A stretch of 64,000 nt of DNA from Solilutibacter pythonis (GTDB lineage: Bacteria; Pseudomonadota; Gammaproteobacteria; Xanthomonadales; Xanthomonadaceae): the NCBI RefSeq assembly GCF_003697345.1, contig NZ_RFLY01000008.1, positions 62,001 through 126,000 on the forward strand, written 5' to 3'. This document shows positions 1 through 9,015 of the stretch, in pieces. Position 1 is the first letter of the stretch. Each line of letters starts with the position of its first letter. The notes below the pieces were generated by a model. The model was not told where the DNA came from. It worked only from the letters and a program-made list of their open reading frames with translations, and did no database searches. The position numbers were made by a program, and so were the translations under genes.

Positions 1-446
1 ACACCATGTCCGAACAGGCTGCGTTCGCCGCGCGGGTCCGGCAACTCGGAGACATTGATCTGATCACCCGTTCGATCATGAGTGCGGTATTGTTCAGCCT
101 GCTTTTCACTACGGCTTGGACCATGGGGCAAACACTGCGTGAGCGCCGATCGGAACTGGCGACACTACGCGCAATCGGTTTCTCGACACGCCGCTTGGCA
201 CTCCTGCTGACTGCCGAGACAATCCTGCTGTTCAATGCAGGTTGCCTGCTCGGTCTGTTGGTGGCCAGCGCGGTCATCGCAGTGACGGGGCACGTCATGG
301 GTGACGTGCTCACCTTTGCAACTGTTACCACCGCAGACGGCTTTGCTGCCATTGGGTTGGCGCTGTTACTTGGCTGCGCGGTAGGCACAGCAGCATCCCT
401 GCGCCACCTGCGTGGGAACATCTCCAGCGTGCTGGTTCGTCATTGA
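1..446 (+). CDS. FtsX/MacB-family ABC transporter permease, C-terminal part
   Basis: This is the 3' end of a gene that starts before the window. The visible 147 or so residues hold three hydrophobic stretches. Between the first and second lies the charged loop TLRERRSELATLRAIGFSTR, the signature of FtsX-type permeases (the ERRxExATLRAIG pattern near the membrane-cytoplasm border). The family works with an ATP-binding subunit in lipoprotein, macrolide or lipid export, or in cell division. The substrate cannot be told from this fragment. The ATG at 6 is probably an internal methionine, since the frame is open to the window edge. The stop at 444-446 is firm. Confidence 0.8.
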   Translation, partial: TMSEQAAFAARVRQLGDIDLITRSIMSAVLFSLLFTTAWTMGQTLRERRSELATLRAIGFSTRRLALLLTAETILLFNAGCLLGLLVASAVIAVTGHVMGDVLTFATVTTADGFAAIGLALLLGCAVGTAASLRHLRGNISSVLVRH

Positions 447-785
447 CCCCCTCGCTGCATCGACGTGTAAACAACCCATTGCTGGGCCAACCTCCCTAAG
501 AACCGCATGTGGAAGGTTGCGGTCGGCTGAACTATGACAATTCGTTGGCATTTGCCCCTGATACGGCACGATCCGGCTTTCTCTCGCAACGCTCCATATG
601 CGGCTCTTAGCCCACGCGGTCGCAGCTCCACAACGCGACCCGATATAAGCCAAGTTCCCGTCTCGCTTGAGCTTTCGGTTCCCTGACGGCTTCCGCCAAA
701 AGATTGACGCGGGAGTTTTTTGGTGTCTGTCCGCTTCATCGATCCTCCGGGAACCACACTTCGCGCCGGGCAGGATCAACAACGC
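447..785. other. 339-base interval without a convincing gene
   Basis: This interval separates the permease end from the end of folE2. On the minus strand an ATG at 739 preceded by GGAGG opens a frame of about 99 codons that stops at 440. Its product is Arg/Ser-rich, resembles nothing I know and runs the full length of the gap. I do not call it a gene. No tRNA, terminator hairpin or repeat was obvious. The mixed base composition differs from the strongly GC3-biased genes on either side, so this may be a decayed remnant. Confidence 0.3.
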
Positions 786-1682
786 TCAGTCGTTGCGGCC
801 ACTCAGGCGCGCGACCGCGTCGTGAGCGTGCAGGCTTTCCAGGTGAGCCACACTCGCCTCCCACGCCGCCAGCCACGGCAAGGCCGCCAGCGTGGCACCC
901 ACTCGGCGCGCGGCATCCTCGCAGAACATGAGGTTCTCGGCATTGGCGCGGGCGAAAGCCTGTTCGTCCTCACGTTTGACCGCGGTCTGCACCGGCGTGC
1001 CCAACGCCGCCTCCAGCGCATCGACCAGCGCTTGCAGCGGCAAGTCTTCGAAGCCTTCGCGCAACGCCACCCGCACCGTCGCCACGCTGCGCTGGGCATG
1101 CGGCGTCGCCGCCAAGCCAGCCTTCGAGGCCAGCCAGTCGCGTACCGCATCCGCTTCGACCACGCCTTCACCGAACTCGGCGGCAAAGGCTTCGGCATTC
1201 AACTCGCGCGACAATGCCGCCGAGGCGGGACAGGTGCTGGAATACTCGACTTCGACCCGCAACCACGCGCGCAAGGCATCCTCTTCGGCCTCCAGCGCCA
1301 GTTCGACCGGGTAGCGCTTCCAGCCACGATTCGCACTGATCAACGCCGGGCGTTCGAGCAATTGGTCGAAGCGAAGCACCAGCCGCGCACGTTGGGCAAT
1401 ACCCTCCTGGGAATCGATCAGCCCGCGCATCAGCGCGCGCAGGTTGGCGTCATCGAGACGCGCGGATGGCAGCACCTGTTGCAGCTTGAGATACAGCCTG
1501 GACATGTGGATGCCACGTTGTCCCGCCTCGCCCAGGTTCACCGCCACATCGATGCTGGCCGGCACCCGCACGCCACCCAGCGCCAGCGGTAATGCGATGC
1601 CCTCCATGCCGACCCAATCGAGCGGCCGCGCCAGCGCTGCGGACTCGAAGGCGACATCGGGCAAGGGACGTGAAACGGACAT
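786..1682 (-). CDS. folE2: GTP cyclohydrolase FolE2
   Basis: The 298-residue product is a type IB GTP cyclohydrolase, converting GTP to 7,8-dihydroneopterin triphosphate at the start of folate and queuosine synthesis. Recognition rests on the N-terminus (VGMEGIALPLAL, typical of the family), the SRLYLKLQQ segment, the conserved Cys in the ACPASAAL-like stretch STCPASAALS, and a length normal for FolE2. I start it at the ATG at 1682; another ATG two codons upstream (1688) is possible. Longer frames reaching 2003 run through the upstream gene and are rejected. It is the last gene of a minus-strand run after the phytoene-synthase-like gene, 49 bases downstream of it. In other bacteria FolE2 replaces zinc-dependent FolE under zinc shortage; I saw no clear Zur site here. 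Confidence 0.9.
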   Translation of the reverse strand: MSVSRPLPDVAFESAALARPLDWVGMEGIALPLALGGVRVPASIDVAVNLGEAGQRGIHMSRLYLKLQQVLPSARLDDANLRALMRGLIDSQEGIAQRARLVLRFDQLLERPALISANRGWKRYPVELALEAEEDALRAWLRVEVEYSSTCPASAALSRELNAEAFAAEFGEGVVEADAVRDWLASKAGLAATPHAQRSVATVRVALREGFEDLPLQALVDALEAALGTPVQTAVKREDEQAFARANAENLMFCEDAARRVGATLAALPWLAAWEASVAHLESLHAHDAVARLSGRND

Positions 1683-1731
1683 CAACATGAACGGCTCTAA
1701 TGCGAATGGCTCGCATATTGTACCGGCGGGT

Positions 1732-2325
1732 TCAACGCCTCGCCGCCCGCCAGCTGCAACAGAGCGTTTTCCACGGCGACAATGCCCGCTCCCCCCTGCG
1801 AGCACCGGCGAGGGCGGCGAGCAAGCGGCGTGGACGGGTGGCGGAGCCGGCCGCGACTGGTTCATCGGGCAGCCCCAGCCGTTCGCGTAATTCATGGCTG
1901 ATGAGGGCGCAGCCGTCGCGGTCTTCGTCAAACAGACGGCGTTCGGCGATGTCCAGCATGCAGGCGAAGCGATCCAGAGCGGTGAGATCGTACCCATCGC
2001 CACGCCGCATCAGCGCGGGCAAAGCGGCGGCCAGCGCATTCCAGTCGACTTTTTCCTTTTGCAGCAGCGTGCCCAGCGGGTGCCGGCGCGCACCCTTGGC
2101 CCAAGCGTGCAGTTCCTCCTGCCACCAGGCCAGCTTGGCTAGGCCCGGCGCGGGATCGGGGGTGGAAGCGGCATCCAGCCATTCCTGCAACAGGGCGAAC
2201 CATGCCTCGGCGACCTCACGCCGGGCCACCGGCACGAATACCCGCGCGATGCTCCACTCCGGCCAGCGCGCGCGCCATTTGTCGATGAAGCCGGCGGCCT
2301 CGGCCCGCGCCTCGCTCACGGCCAA
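1732..2325 (-). CDS. phytoene/squalene synthase-like protein
   Basis: The predicted 197-residue protein is rich in Trp and Ala and has the stretches WRARWPEWSIARVFVP and LAWWQEELHAWAKGARRHPL. These resemble the short squalene/phytoene-synthase-like proteins found next to gph in Xanthomonadaceae. It is much shorter than true phytoene synthases (around 270-300 residues) and I do not see both Asp-rich DxxxD substrate motifs, so carotenoid synthesis is not implied. Its start at 2325 overlaps the end of gph by ten bases, so the two are probably translationally coupled. A role in lipid or respiratory-complex metabolism would be guesswork. Confidence 0.65.
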   Translation of the reverse strand: MAVSEARAEAAGFIDKWRARWPEWSIARVFVPVARREVAEAWFALLQEWLDAASTPDPAPGLAKLAWWQEELHAWAKGARRHPLGTLLQKEKVDWNALAAALPALMRRGDGYDLTALDRFACMLDIAERRLFDEDRDGCALISHELRERLGLPDEPVAAGSATRPRRLLAALAGARRGERALSPWKTLCCSWRAARR

Positions 2326-2987
2326 CGCTCCGCATCGAGCAGATCGGCGGGCGTTTCGATCATTACGTCGGCATGCCAGTCGTGCGGGTCATCGTCCGCC
2401 ATACGGTAGCCCCAGAGCGCGGCGATCGCCGGCATGCCGGCGGCGCGCGCGGCTTCGATGTCGCGCCGGTCGTCACCGACATAGGCGCATTGCCCGGGCA
2501 CCACGCCGAGCGTTTCCATCGAGTGCAGCAAGGGCAATGGATGCGGCTTGCGCGCCGGCAGCGAATCGCCGCCGATGAGCACCGCGCAGCGCGTGCTCCA
2601 GCCGAGCATCGGCAGCAGGTCGCGCGCGAGCCTCTCCGGCTTGTTGGTGACGATGCCCCAACGCCCGCCATCCCGTTCGATGGCGGCAAGCAGTGTTTCG
2701 ATGCCGTCGAATGGGCTGCCGTGCTTGCCTAGCTCACCGGCATAGGTGTCGAGAAATTCCGGTACCGCGGCAAGGGTTTCCTCGTCGTTCCACCGGGGGA
2801 ATGCCGCGCTGGCCATCGCCCGCGCGCCACGCGAGACGAAGGGACGAATGTCGGCCAGCGCCATCGGCGCCACGCCGCGACGCGCGCGCATCAGGTTGAC
2901 CGTGGCCAGCATGTCCGGCGCGCTGTCGAGCAGCGTGCCGTCGAGATCGAACAACACCACCTCGGGGAAGCGTCGCACCCGGCTCAC
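2316..2987 (-). CDS. gph: phosphoglycolate phosphatase (HAD family)
   Basis: A 223-residue HAD hydrolase removes phosphate from 2-phosphoglycolate formed by DNA repair or oxygenase side reactions. Motif I is [16 protein letters not shown] near the N-terminus, motif II is the GIVTNKP segment, and motif III/IV is [19 protein letters not shown] choose the GTG at 2987, which overlaps the ubiG stop as GTGA. This gives the short N-terminus expected before the FDLDG motif. The much longer frame upstream is an artefact of the overlapping ubiG sequence. In this family gph commonly follows ubiG, as here. Confidence 0.9.
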   Translation of the reverse strand: MSRVRRFPEVVLFDLDGTLLDSAPDMLATVNLMRARRGVAPMALADIRPFVSRGARAMASAAFPRWNDEETLAAVPEFLDTYAGELGKHGSPFDGIETLLAAIERDGGRWGIVTNKPERLARDLLPMLGWSTRCAVLIGGDSLPARKPHPLPLLHSMETLGVVPGQCAYVGDDRRDIEAARAAGMPAIAALWGYRMADDDPHDWHADVMIETPADLLDAERWP

Positions 2988-3691
2988 GCCTTCACCGCCG
3001 AAGCCAGGTAGTTGACCCCGGTGCGCGAGGTCAACCGCGCCGAATCCCGCCACGGCTCGTACATCAGGCCGCTGACATCCTCCAGCCGCAGGCCCGCCCC
3101 GCGCAGCCAGGTGGCGAGTTCGGAGGGTTTGATGAAGTCGCGGTACTGATGGGTGCCCTTCGGCAGCAGGCGGGCAACGTATTCGGCCCCGACGATCGCC
3201 AGCGCGAACGCGGCCGGCGTGCGGTTGAGGGTGGACAGGAACAGCCGCCCGCCCGGCTTCAGCAGGCGCGCGCAGGCGCCGATCACGCTGCCCGGGTCGG
3301 GAACGTGCTCCAGCATTTCCATGCAGGTGATCGCATCGAAAGCGCCGGGCATCTCGGCGGCCAACGATTCCACCGATTGCAGGCGATAGTCGATGCGATG
3401 GCCGGCTTCGAGCTGGTGCAGCTTCGCCACTTCGATCAGCTCCGGCGCCAGATCGATGGCGGTGACACGCGCGCCGGCGGCGGCCAGCGCCTCGGACAGC
3501 AAGCCCGCGCCGCAGCCGACATCCAGCCAGGTGGCGTCGGTCAATTCCGCCCGTTCGGCGACATAACCCAGCCGCGCCGGGTTCAACGCATGCAGGGCCT
3601 TCTGCGGGCCTTCCTTGTCCCACCAGCGGTTGGCCAAAGCACCGAATTTGTGCAGTTCGGACTGACGAAAATTTTGTTGTGCGTCTGACAT
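2984..3691 (-). CDS. ubiG: ubiquinone biosynthesis O-methyltransferase
   Basis: UbiG (235 residues) performs both O-methylations of ubiquinone synthesis, using S-adenosylmethionine. The protein opens with the family signature [18 protein letters not shown]. The SAM-binding glycine motif is [16 protein letters not shown], followed by [14 protein letters not shown] and [11 protein letters not shown]. The C-terminal [10 protein letters not shown] segment is also typical. Length matches E. coli UbiG. It lies between the amidohydrolase gene (43 bases upstream) and gph (overlapping), in a minus-strand operon-like run. Confidence 0.95.
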   Translation of the reverse strand: MSDAQQNFRQSELHKFGALANRWWDKEGPQKALHALNPARLGYVAERAELTDATWLDVGCGAGLLSEALAAAGARVTAIDLAPELIEVAKLHQLEAGHRIDYRLQSVESLAAEMPGAFDAITCMEMLEHVPDPGSVIGACARLLKPGGRLFLSTLNRTPAAFALAIVGAEYVARLLPKGTHQYRDFIKPSELATWLRGAGLRLEDVSGLMYEPWRDSARLTSRTGVNYLASAVKA

Positions 3692-3733
3692 GTCGTTCTC
3701 CTACGCTCTCGCCCACCCGCCCGGGAGGCGAGT

Positions 3734-5080
3734 TCAGCGCGCGCTGTCGATGGCGGCGATGCGGCTCCGCCACTGCCGCGCATTGGCGAGGATGCCGGCT
3801 TCGTCCATCCCCACCAGCTTGCGTTCGCACAGCCTGGCCTTACCGGCGATCCATACGTCGCTGACCTGATGGCGACCCGTTGCATAGATGATCTGCGAGA
3901 TCGCCTCGAACATCGGCTGGCCCTCGATGCTGTCGAACGAGAGGCAGGCGATATCGGCCTGCTTGCCCGGCTCCAGGGTGCCGATCACATCCTCCACCCC
4001 CATCGCTTTCGCGCCGCCCAGCGTGGCCGCGCGTAGCGCTTCAGCGGCGGAGAACGCGGCCGCGTCCTCGGCCACCGCTTTGGCCAGCAGCGCGGCGGTG
4101 CGGGTCTCGCCCACCATGTCGAGGTCGTTATTGCTGGCCGCGCCATCGGTGCCGATGGCCAGATTGACGCCCGCCCGCAGCAGTGCGCAGGCCGGGCAGA
4201 AGCCCGAGGCGAGCTTCAGGTTGGATTCCGGGCAGTGCACCACGCTCACCCCGCGCTCGGCACAGAGCCGGATCTCCGCCTCGGTGAGCTGGGTCATGTG
4301 CACGGCGATCAAGCGATCGTTGATCAGACCGAGCCGGTCCAGGCGCGCGATCGGGCGAACACCGTATCGCTCGACCGACTGCCGCACCTCCTGCGCGGTT
4401 TCGTGCAGGTGCAGGTGAACGGGAATGTCCAACTGGTCGGCCAGCAGGCCGACGCGTTCGAAGTTCCCATCGTCCACCGTGTACGGGGCGTGCGGGGCGA
4501 AGGCGGTACGGATCAGCGCGTCGTCGCGCCAAGCATCGTGGACTTCGCCGGCGCGGTCGAAATACTCGTCGTCGCTCTTCGCCCAGGCGGTGGGGAAATC
4601 GATCACCGGCAGGCCGATGCGGGCGCGAAAGCCGAAACGCTTGTAGGTGGCGGCCTGCACGTCGGGAAAGAAGTAGTGCTCGTTGGCGCAGGTGGTGCCG
4701 CCCCGGAGCATCTCGGCGATGGCCAGCGTGCAGCCGTCGGCGACGAACTCCGGCCCGATCACCGCGCCCTCTATCGGCCAGATATGCCGCTGCAACCAGA
4801 CTTTGAGCGGCAGGTCGTCGGCGACACCGCGCATCAGCGTCATCGGGTTGTGGGTATGCGCATTGACCAGGCCGGGAATCAACGCCGAATCCGGGCGCGA
4901 GACGGTTTCCCTCGGCGCATAGCGCCCGCGGGCCTCGGCGTGCGGCAGGATGGCGAGGATCACGCCCTTGTCGATGGCGACGGCATGGTCTTCCAGCACC
5001 ACGCCATGCGGCGCGACCGGAATGACATGGCCCGCTTCAATCAGGAGATCGCAGGGGATGGGAGAAGTCGCTTCGTTCAT
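3734..5080 (-). CDS. mtaD: TRZ/ATZ-family amidohydrolase, MtaD-like (methylthioadenosine / S-adenosylhomocysteine deaminase)
   Basis: This 448-residue member of the amidohydrolase superfamily deaminates purine-related substrates; neighbours in sequence act on 5'-methylthioadenosine and S-adenosylhomocysteine. Metal ligands are visible as the HxH in PGLVNAHTHNPMTLMRG, the His of HLHLHETAQEV, the His of AVHMTQL and the Asp of IGTDGAASNNDLDM. The last of these motifs is characteristic of the MtaD/TrzA branch. The position next to ubiG fits, since methylation yields S-adenosylhomocysteine, the product such an enzyme would remove. Substrate is inferred from family only. Confidence 0.85.
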   Translation of the reverse strand: MNEATSPIPCDLLIEAGHVIPVAPHGVVLEDHAVAIDKGVILAILPHAEARGRYAPRETVSRPDSALIPGLVNAHTHNPMTLMRGVADDLPLKVWLQRHIWPIEGAVIGPEFVADGCTLAIAEMLRGGTTCANEHYFFPDVQAATYKRFGFRARIGLPVIDFPTAWAKSDDEYFDRAGEVHDAWRDDALIRTAFAPHAPYTVDDGNFERVGLLADQLDIPVHLHLHETAQEVRQSVERYGVRPIARLDRLGLINDRLIAVHMTQLTEAEIRLCAERGVSVVHCPESNLKLASGFCPACALLRAGVNLAIGTDGAASNNDLDMVGETRTAALLAKAVAEDAAAFSAAEALRAATLGGAKAMGVEDVIGTLEPGKQADIACLSFDSIEGQPMFEAISQIIYATGRHQVSDVWIAGKARLCERKLVGMDEAGILANARQWRSRIAAIDSAR

Positions 5081-5124
5081 GCGGCTATTCTGCCCGAACG
5101 CGATGGGGGTTCCATGAAAGACGA

Positions 5125-5143
5125 GGGCCGCGCGAGGCGGCCC
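5125..5143 (-). terminator. hairpin after efp
   Basis: Seven GC pairs (GGGCCGC / GCGGCCC) close a five-base loop, 26 bases past the efp stop on the minus strand. The following minus-strand sequence is only moderately T-rich, so termination strength is uncertain. Confidence 0.4.
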
Positions 5144-5168
5144 CGATCAATCGGCGTCGAGCCGGCAC

Positions 5169-5735
5169 TCACTTCACGCGGCTGACGTATTCGCCGCTGC
5201 GGGTATCGACCTTGATGATCTCCTCCTGGCCGACGAACAGCGGCACGCGCACCACCGCGCCGGTTTCCAGCGTGGCCGGCTTGCCGCCGCCGCCCGAGGT
5301 ATCGCCGCGCACGCCGGGATCGGTCTCGGTGATCTTCAGCTCGACGAAATTCGGCGGCTGCACCGCGATCGGCACGCCGTTCCACAGCGTCACCACGCAT
5401 TCCTCCTCGCCCTTCAACCACTTCTCGGCGCCGCCCATGCCGGCGGTATCGGCCTGCACCTGCTCGAACGATTCCGGGTTCATGAAATGCCAGTATTCGC
5501 CATCGGAATACAGGTATTGCATGTCGGTATCCATGACGTCGGCCACTTCCAGCGAGTCGGTCGCCTTCATGGTGATTTCCTGCACGCGGCCGGTCTTGAT
5601 CTGGCGGAACTTGACGCGGGTGAAGGCCTGCCCCTTGCCCGGCTTGACGTACTCGGTCTCGGTGATGACCGCGGGTTCGTTGTTGACCAGAATCTTCTGG
5701 CCGTTCTTGACGTCGTTCATGCCCAGGCTGGCCAT
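5169..5735 (-). CDS. efp: elongation factor P
   Basis: EF-P (188 residues) relieves ribosome stalling at proline runs. The N-terminal domain carries the loop VKPGKGQ with Lys34, the residue that EpmA/EpmB beta-lysylate in enterobacteria. The C-terminus has the OB-fold segments [15 protein letters not shown] and [14 protein letters not shown]. It is divergent from epmB, with 54 bases between the two starts. This supports the lysylation route over the rhamnosylation route, which uses Arg at this position. epmA is not in this window. Confidence 0.96.
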   Translation of the reverse strand: MASLGMNDVKNGQKILVNNEPAVITETEYVKPGKGQAFTRVKFRQIKTGRVQEITMKATDSLEVADVMDTDMQYLYSDGEYWHFMNPESFEQVQADTAGMGGAEKWLKGEEECVVTLWNGVPIAVQPPNFVELKITETDPGVRGDTSGGGGKPATLETGAVVRVPLFVGQEEIIKVDTRSGEYVSRVK

Positions 5736-5789
5736 GCGGGGTCTCCTTCGGGCCGCGCGCGGGCGGCGATCAAATAAAATGGGTGCGAC

Positions 5790-6809
5790 ATGATACCCGC
5801 TGCCCCTCTCACGCTACAGCCCACGGGCTGGCAGGCCGAATGGCGCGATGCCGTGCGCGACCCGGTCGAGCTGCTGTCCCTGCTGGGGCTGGGGCATCTG
5901 GCCCCGCGCCTGTCCGCCGCCGCCGCCGCGCAATTCGCCCTGCGCGTACCTCGTGCCTTCGTTTCGCGCATGCGTCATGGCGATGCCGCCGACCCGCTGC
6001 TCCGCCAGGTGCTGCCGGTCGACGACGAGGAGCGCATCGTGCCCGGCTTCACGCACGACGCGGTGGGAGACGGCGCCGCCAAGGCCGCCGTTGGCGTGAT
6101 TCGGAAATACCGTGGCCGCGCGCTTCTGATCGCCACCGGCAGTTGCGCCGTGAACTGCCGCTATTGCTTCCGCCGACACTTTCCCTATGCCGGCGAAACC
6201 GCCGCGCGCGGCGGCTGGGCGGACGCGGTGGCGGCCATCCAGGCCGATGAGGGCATCGAGGAAGTGCTGCTCTCCGGCGGCGATCCGCTCTCGCTCGCCA
6301 CCCCGAAACTCGCCGAGCTGACCACACGGCTCGCCACGGTTCCGCATATCAAGCGGCTGCGCATCCATTCGCGACTGCCGGTGGTGCTGCCCTCGCGCAT
6401 CGATACCGAGCTGACCGCTTGGCTGGCCGCCCTGCCCTGGCCGGTCGCCTTCGTCATCCATGCCAACCATGCCCGCGAGTTCGATGCCGAGGTGGATGCG
6501 GCGCTGGCCCGCCTGCGCACGGCGGGCGCCCATCTTCTCAACCAAGCGGTGCTGCTACGCGGCGTCAACGACTCGGTGAACGCATTGGCGGGGCTGTCCG
6601 AGCGCGGTTTCGCCGCCGGCGTGCTGCCCTACTACCTGCACCAGCTCGACCGCGTCCAGGGGGCCGCGCATTTCGAAGTGGACGATGCTCGCGCCCGCGA
6701 ATTGCACCGGCAACTGGCGGCCCGCCTGTCCGGCTATCTGGTGCCGCGACTGGTGCGGGAAGTGGCGGGCGACAGCGGCAAACGGCCACTATCGGCACTG
6801 AATCCATGA
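5790..6809 (+). CDS. epmB: EF-P beta-lysylation protein EpmB (lysine 2,3-aminomutase family)
   Basis: This radical-SAM enzyme (339 residues) isomerises L-alpha-lysine to R-beta-lysine for attachment to EF-P. The radical-SAM cluster motif CxxxCxxC is in [17 protein letters not shown]. The SAM-binding [11 protein letters not shown] and the C-terminal [16 protein letters not shown] segment are typical of the aminomutase family. At 339 residues it lacks the extra C-terminal domain of catabolic lysine 2,3-aminomutases, which fits EpmB. It is divergently arranged with efp, its substrate gene. Confidence 0.93.
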   Translation: MIPAAPLTLQPTGWQAEWRDAVRDPVELLSLLGLGHLAPRLSAAAAAQFALRVPRAFVSRMRHGDAADPLLRQVLPVDDEERIVPGFTHDAVGDGAAKAAVGVIRKYRGRALLIATGSCAVNCRYCFRRHFPYAGETAARGGWADAVAAIQADEGIEEVLLSGGDPLSLATPKLAELTTRLATVPHIKRLRIHSRLPVVLPSRIDTELTAWLAALPWPVAFVIHANHAREFDAEVDAALARLRTAGAHLLNQAVLLRGVNDSVNALAGLSERGFAAGVLPYYLHQLDRVQGAAHFEVDDARARELHRQLAARLSGYLVPRLVREVAGDSGKRPLSALNP

Positions 6810-6879
6810 ACCACGTCCGATATAGTGACGGGCATCCCGACCGGCTCCGCCGTGCGGGTCCCACTCCCGGAGATTTCAT

Positions 6880-8943
6880 ATGCCCAAAGGCGCGGACGCC
6901 CCCATCCGTATCCTTGTAGTCAACGATGACGTTGCCGAAGCCGAGGCCACCGTCAGCAACCTGCGAAACTTCGGCATGTCCGTGCGCCCCTCGCGCCCGG
7001 CCAATGTCGGCGAATTGTCCACCCTGCTGGACAGCCATGCTTTCGACCTGGTGCTGCTGTCCTCTCCCGCCAACGTGGTCAGCGACGCCGAGACCTTCCG
7101 CCTGGTCGAAGCCAGCGGCAAGGACCTGCCACTGCTGGTGGAAGTCCCCCGCATCGACGATGCCACCCTGCTCGCCCTCACCGCCGCCGGCGCCCGCGGC
7201 GTCGTTCCGCGCGGTCGGTTCGAATACCTGCGCGACATCGTGGCGCGGGAGTTCGACGACCTCAGCGCACGGCGCGGGCTTCGCAAGCTGGAAGGCCAGC
7301 TAAGCGAAACCGAACGCCGCTGCGATGCGCTGATCGAGTCCTCTCGCGACCCCATCGCCTACGTCCACGAAGGCATGTACATCCGCGCCAACGGCGCCTA
7401 CCTCGAAATGTTCGGCTACGACGACTTTGGCGACATAGAAGGCATGTCCCTGCTCGACATGGTGGCGCCGGCGCACGTCACCGAATTCAAGCAATTGCTG
7501 AAGGACCTATCGAAAGGCGAGGCGCCACCGCGCCACGAACTGCAAATGCGCGACAGCCACGGCCACGACTTCCCGGCGGTGATGGAGTTCACCCAGGCCA
7601 AGTACGAGGGCGAACCCTGCCTGCAAGTCGTGATACGCCGCCAGGAAATCGATCCGGCATTGGCGGCCGAAGTGGAGGAATTGCGCCGGCGCGACATGGC
7701 CACCGGCCTGCTCAACCGCCAGACCTTCCTTCAATACCTCGACCAATACGTGGCCGAGGCCGCGCGCGGCGAAAACGAGCACGCCCTGCTGCTGATCGAA
7801 CTCGACCAGATCGCGCTATTGCGGCAACAAGTCGGGCTGGACAACATCGACGACCTCGCCGCGGCCGTCGCCGACCGCCTGCGCGAGACGCTCGGCACTG
7901 AAATGCTCATCGCGCGCATCAGCGAGAACACCTACGCGGTGCCGCTGGCCAACAGTCAGTACCGGCAGACCCTCGAAGTGGCGGAACGCATTCGCTTGGC
8001 CTTCAACAGCCGTCTGCTGGAAACCACCGAAAAGACCCTCAGCACCACCGTCAGCGTGGGCGGCGCCCAGATTGGCGAACGCATCGCCCAGGTCTCGCGC
8101 GTGCTGACCAAAGCCAGCGAGAGTCTTCAATACGCCAACAGCGTGGGGGGCAACCAGGTGCAGGTGTTCGACCCCCGCGAGACCGAACGTGCCGAAGAAG
8201 AACGCATCGCCGCCTGGACCACCCATATCCGCGACTCGATCACCAACGATGCGTTGGTGCTGCACTACCAGGCCATCGTCAACCTGCACGACGAAACAGA
8301 GCAATTCCACGAATCGCTGCTGCGAATGAACGCCAGCGACGGCCACTTGCTGCTGCCCGACCAGTTCGTCCCGCTGGCCGAGGAACATGGCCTGTCCAAC
8401 GTCATCGACCGCTGGACGATCCGCCACGCGCTGAAGGAAATTCGCATCCGGCAGGATCGCGGCATGGTGGTGCGAATTCTGGCGAAGATCTCGCAATTGT
8501 CGCTGGACGACGCCACGCTGCTGGCCGATATCGAACGCATGCTCAAAGAAACCGGCGTACCGGCCGACCGCCTCGTGCTGCAATTGCCCGAGTCCAAGAT
8601 ATTCACCAACCTGCGTTCCGCGCAGCGCTTCAACGACGGACTCGGCAAGCTCGGCGCCAGCTTCTGCATCGAACACTTCGGCACCGGCCTCAATTCGTTG
8701 CAGATGCTGAGCCACGTCCAGCCGCGTTTCCTCAAGCTCAACGAAGACTTCATCGAAGATTTCAGCGAGTCGCAGGAAAACCTCGAACGCATCACCGAGA
8801 TCGTGACCGCCGCCGACAGCCTGAACATCCCCTGCATCGCGCGCGGGGTCAAGGATGCCGCGACCATGACCGCGCTGTTCACCGCCGGTGTGAAGTACAT
8901 GCAGGGCGACTTCATCGCCCCGCTAACCGAGCAACTGCCCTGA
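6880..8943 (+). CDS. fimX: FimX-like REC-PAS-GGDEF-EAL c-di-GMP effector
   Basis: The 687-residue protein has four domains in FimX order: a receiver-like domain (about 8-125), a PAS domain (about 145-265), a GGDEF-like domain (about 270-430) and an EAL-like domain (about 435-687). All the catalytic motifs are degenerate. The receiver has DLVLLSS where the phospho-Asp should be; RISENTYAV stands at the GGDEF site; HESLLRM stands in place of EALLR. FimX of Pseudomonas and Xanthomonas has nearly the same length and is likewise inactive as an enzyme. It binds c-di-GMP through the EAL domain and controls type IV pilus assembly and twitching. It stands alone, and a strong hairpin follows it. Confidence 0.88.
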   Translation: MPKGADAPIRILVVNDDVAEAEATVSNLRNFGMSVRPSRPANVGELSTLLDSHAFDLVLLSSPANVVSDAETFRLVEASGKDLPLLVEVPRIDDATLLALTAAGARGVVPRGRFEYLRDIVAREFDDLSARRGLRKLEGQLSETERRCDALIESSRDPIAYVHEGMYIRANGAYLEMFGYDDFGDIEGMSLLDMVAPAHVTEFKQLLKDLSKGEAPPRHELQMRDSHGHDFPAVMEFTQAKYEGEPCLQVVIRRQEIDPALAAEVEELRRRDMATGLLNRQTFLQYLDQYVAEAARGENEHALLLIELDQIALLRQQVGLDNIDDLAAAVADRLRETLGTEMLIARISENTYAVPLANSQYRQTLEVAERIRLAFNSRLLETTEKTLSTTVSVGGAQIGERIAQVSRVLTKASESLQYANSVGGNQVQVFDPRETERAEEERIAAWTTHIRDSITNDALVLHYQAIVNLHDETEQFHESLLRMNASDGHLLLPDQFVPLAEEHGLSNVIDRWTIRHALKEIRIRQDRGMVVRILAKISQLSLDDATLLADIERMLKETGVPADRLVLQLPESKIFTNLRSAQRFNDGLGKLGASFCIEHFGTGLNSLQMLSHVQPRFLKLNEDFIEDFSESQENLERITEIVTAADSLNIPCIARGVKDAATMTALFTAGVKYMQGDFIAPLTEQLP

Positions 8944-8964
8944 GCCGAACGGGTGGAGACAAAG

Positions 8965-8998
8965 AAAACGCCGGGATTTCCCCGGCGTTTTCATTTTG
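8965..8998. terminator. bidirectional terminator between fimX and htpX
   Basis: An 11-base stem (AAAACGCCGGG at 8965-8975 with CCCGGCGTTTT at 8981-8991) encloses a five-base loop. It is followed by T-rich sequence on the plus strand and preceded by A-rich sequence, so it can serve both converging genes. Confidence 0.85.
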
Positions 8999-9015
8999 GA
9001 TGCGGTCTGGTCGAC

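Noticed and set aside
440-739. Minus-strand frame with GGAGG before ATG
   Set aside because: The product is Arg/Ser-rich with no recognisable motif and spans a gap whose codon pattern does not look coding.
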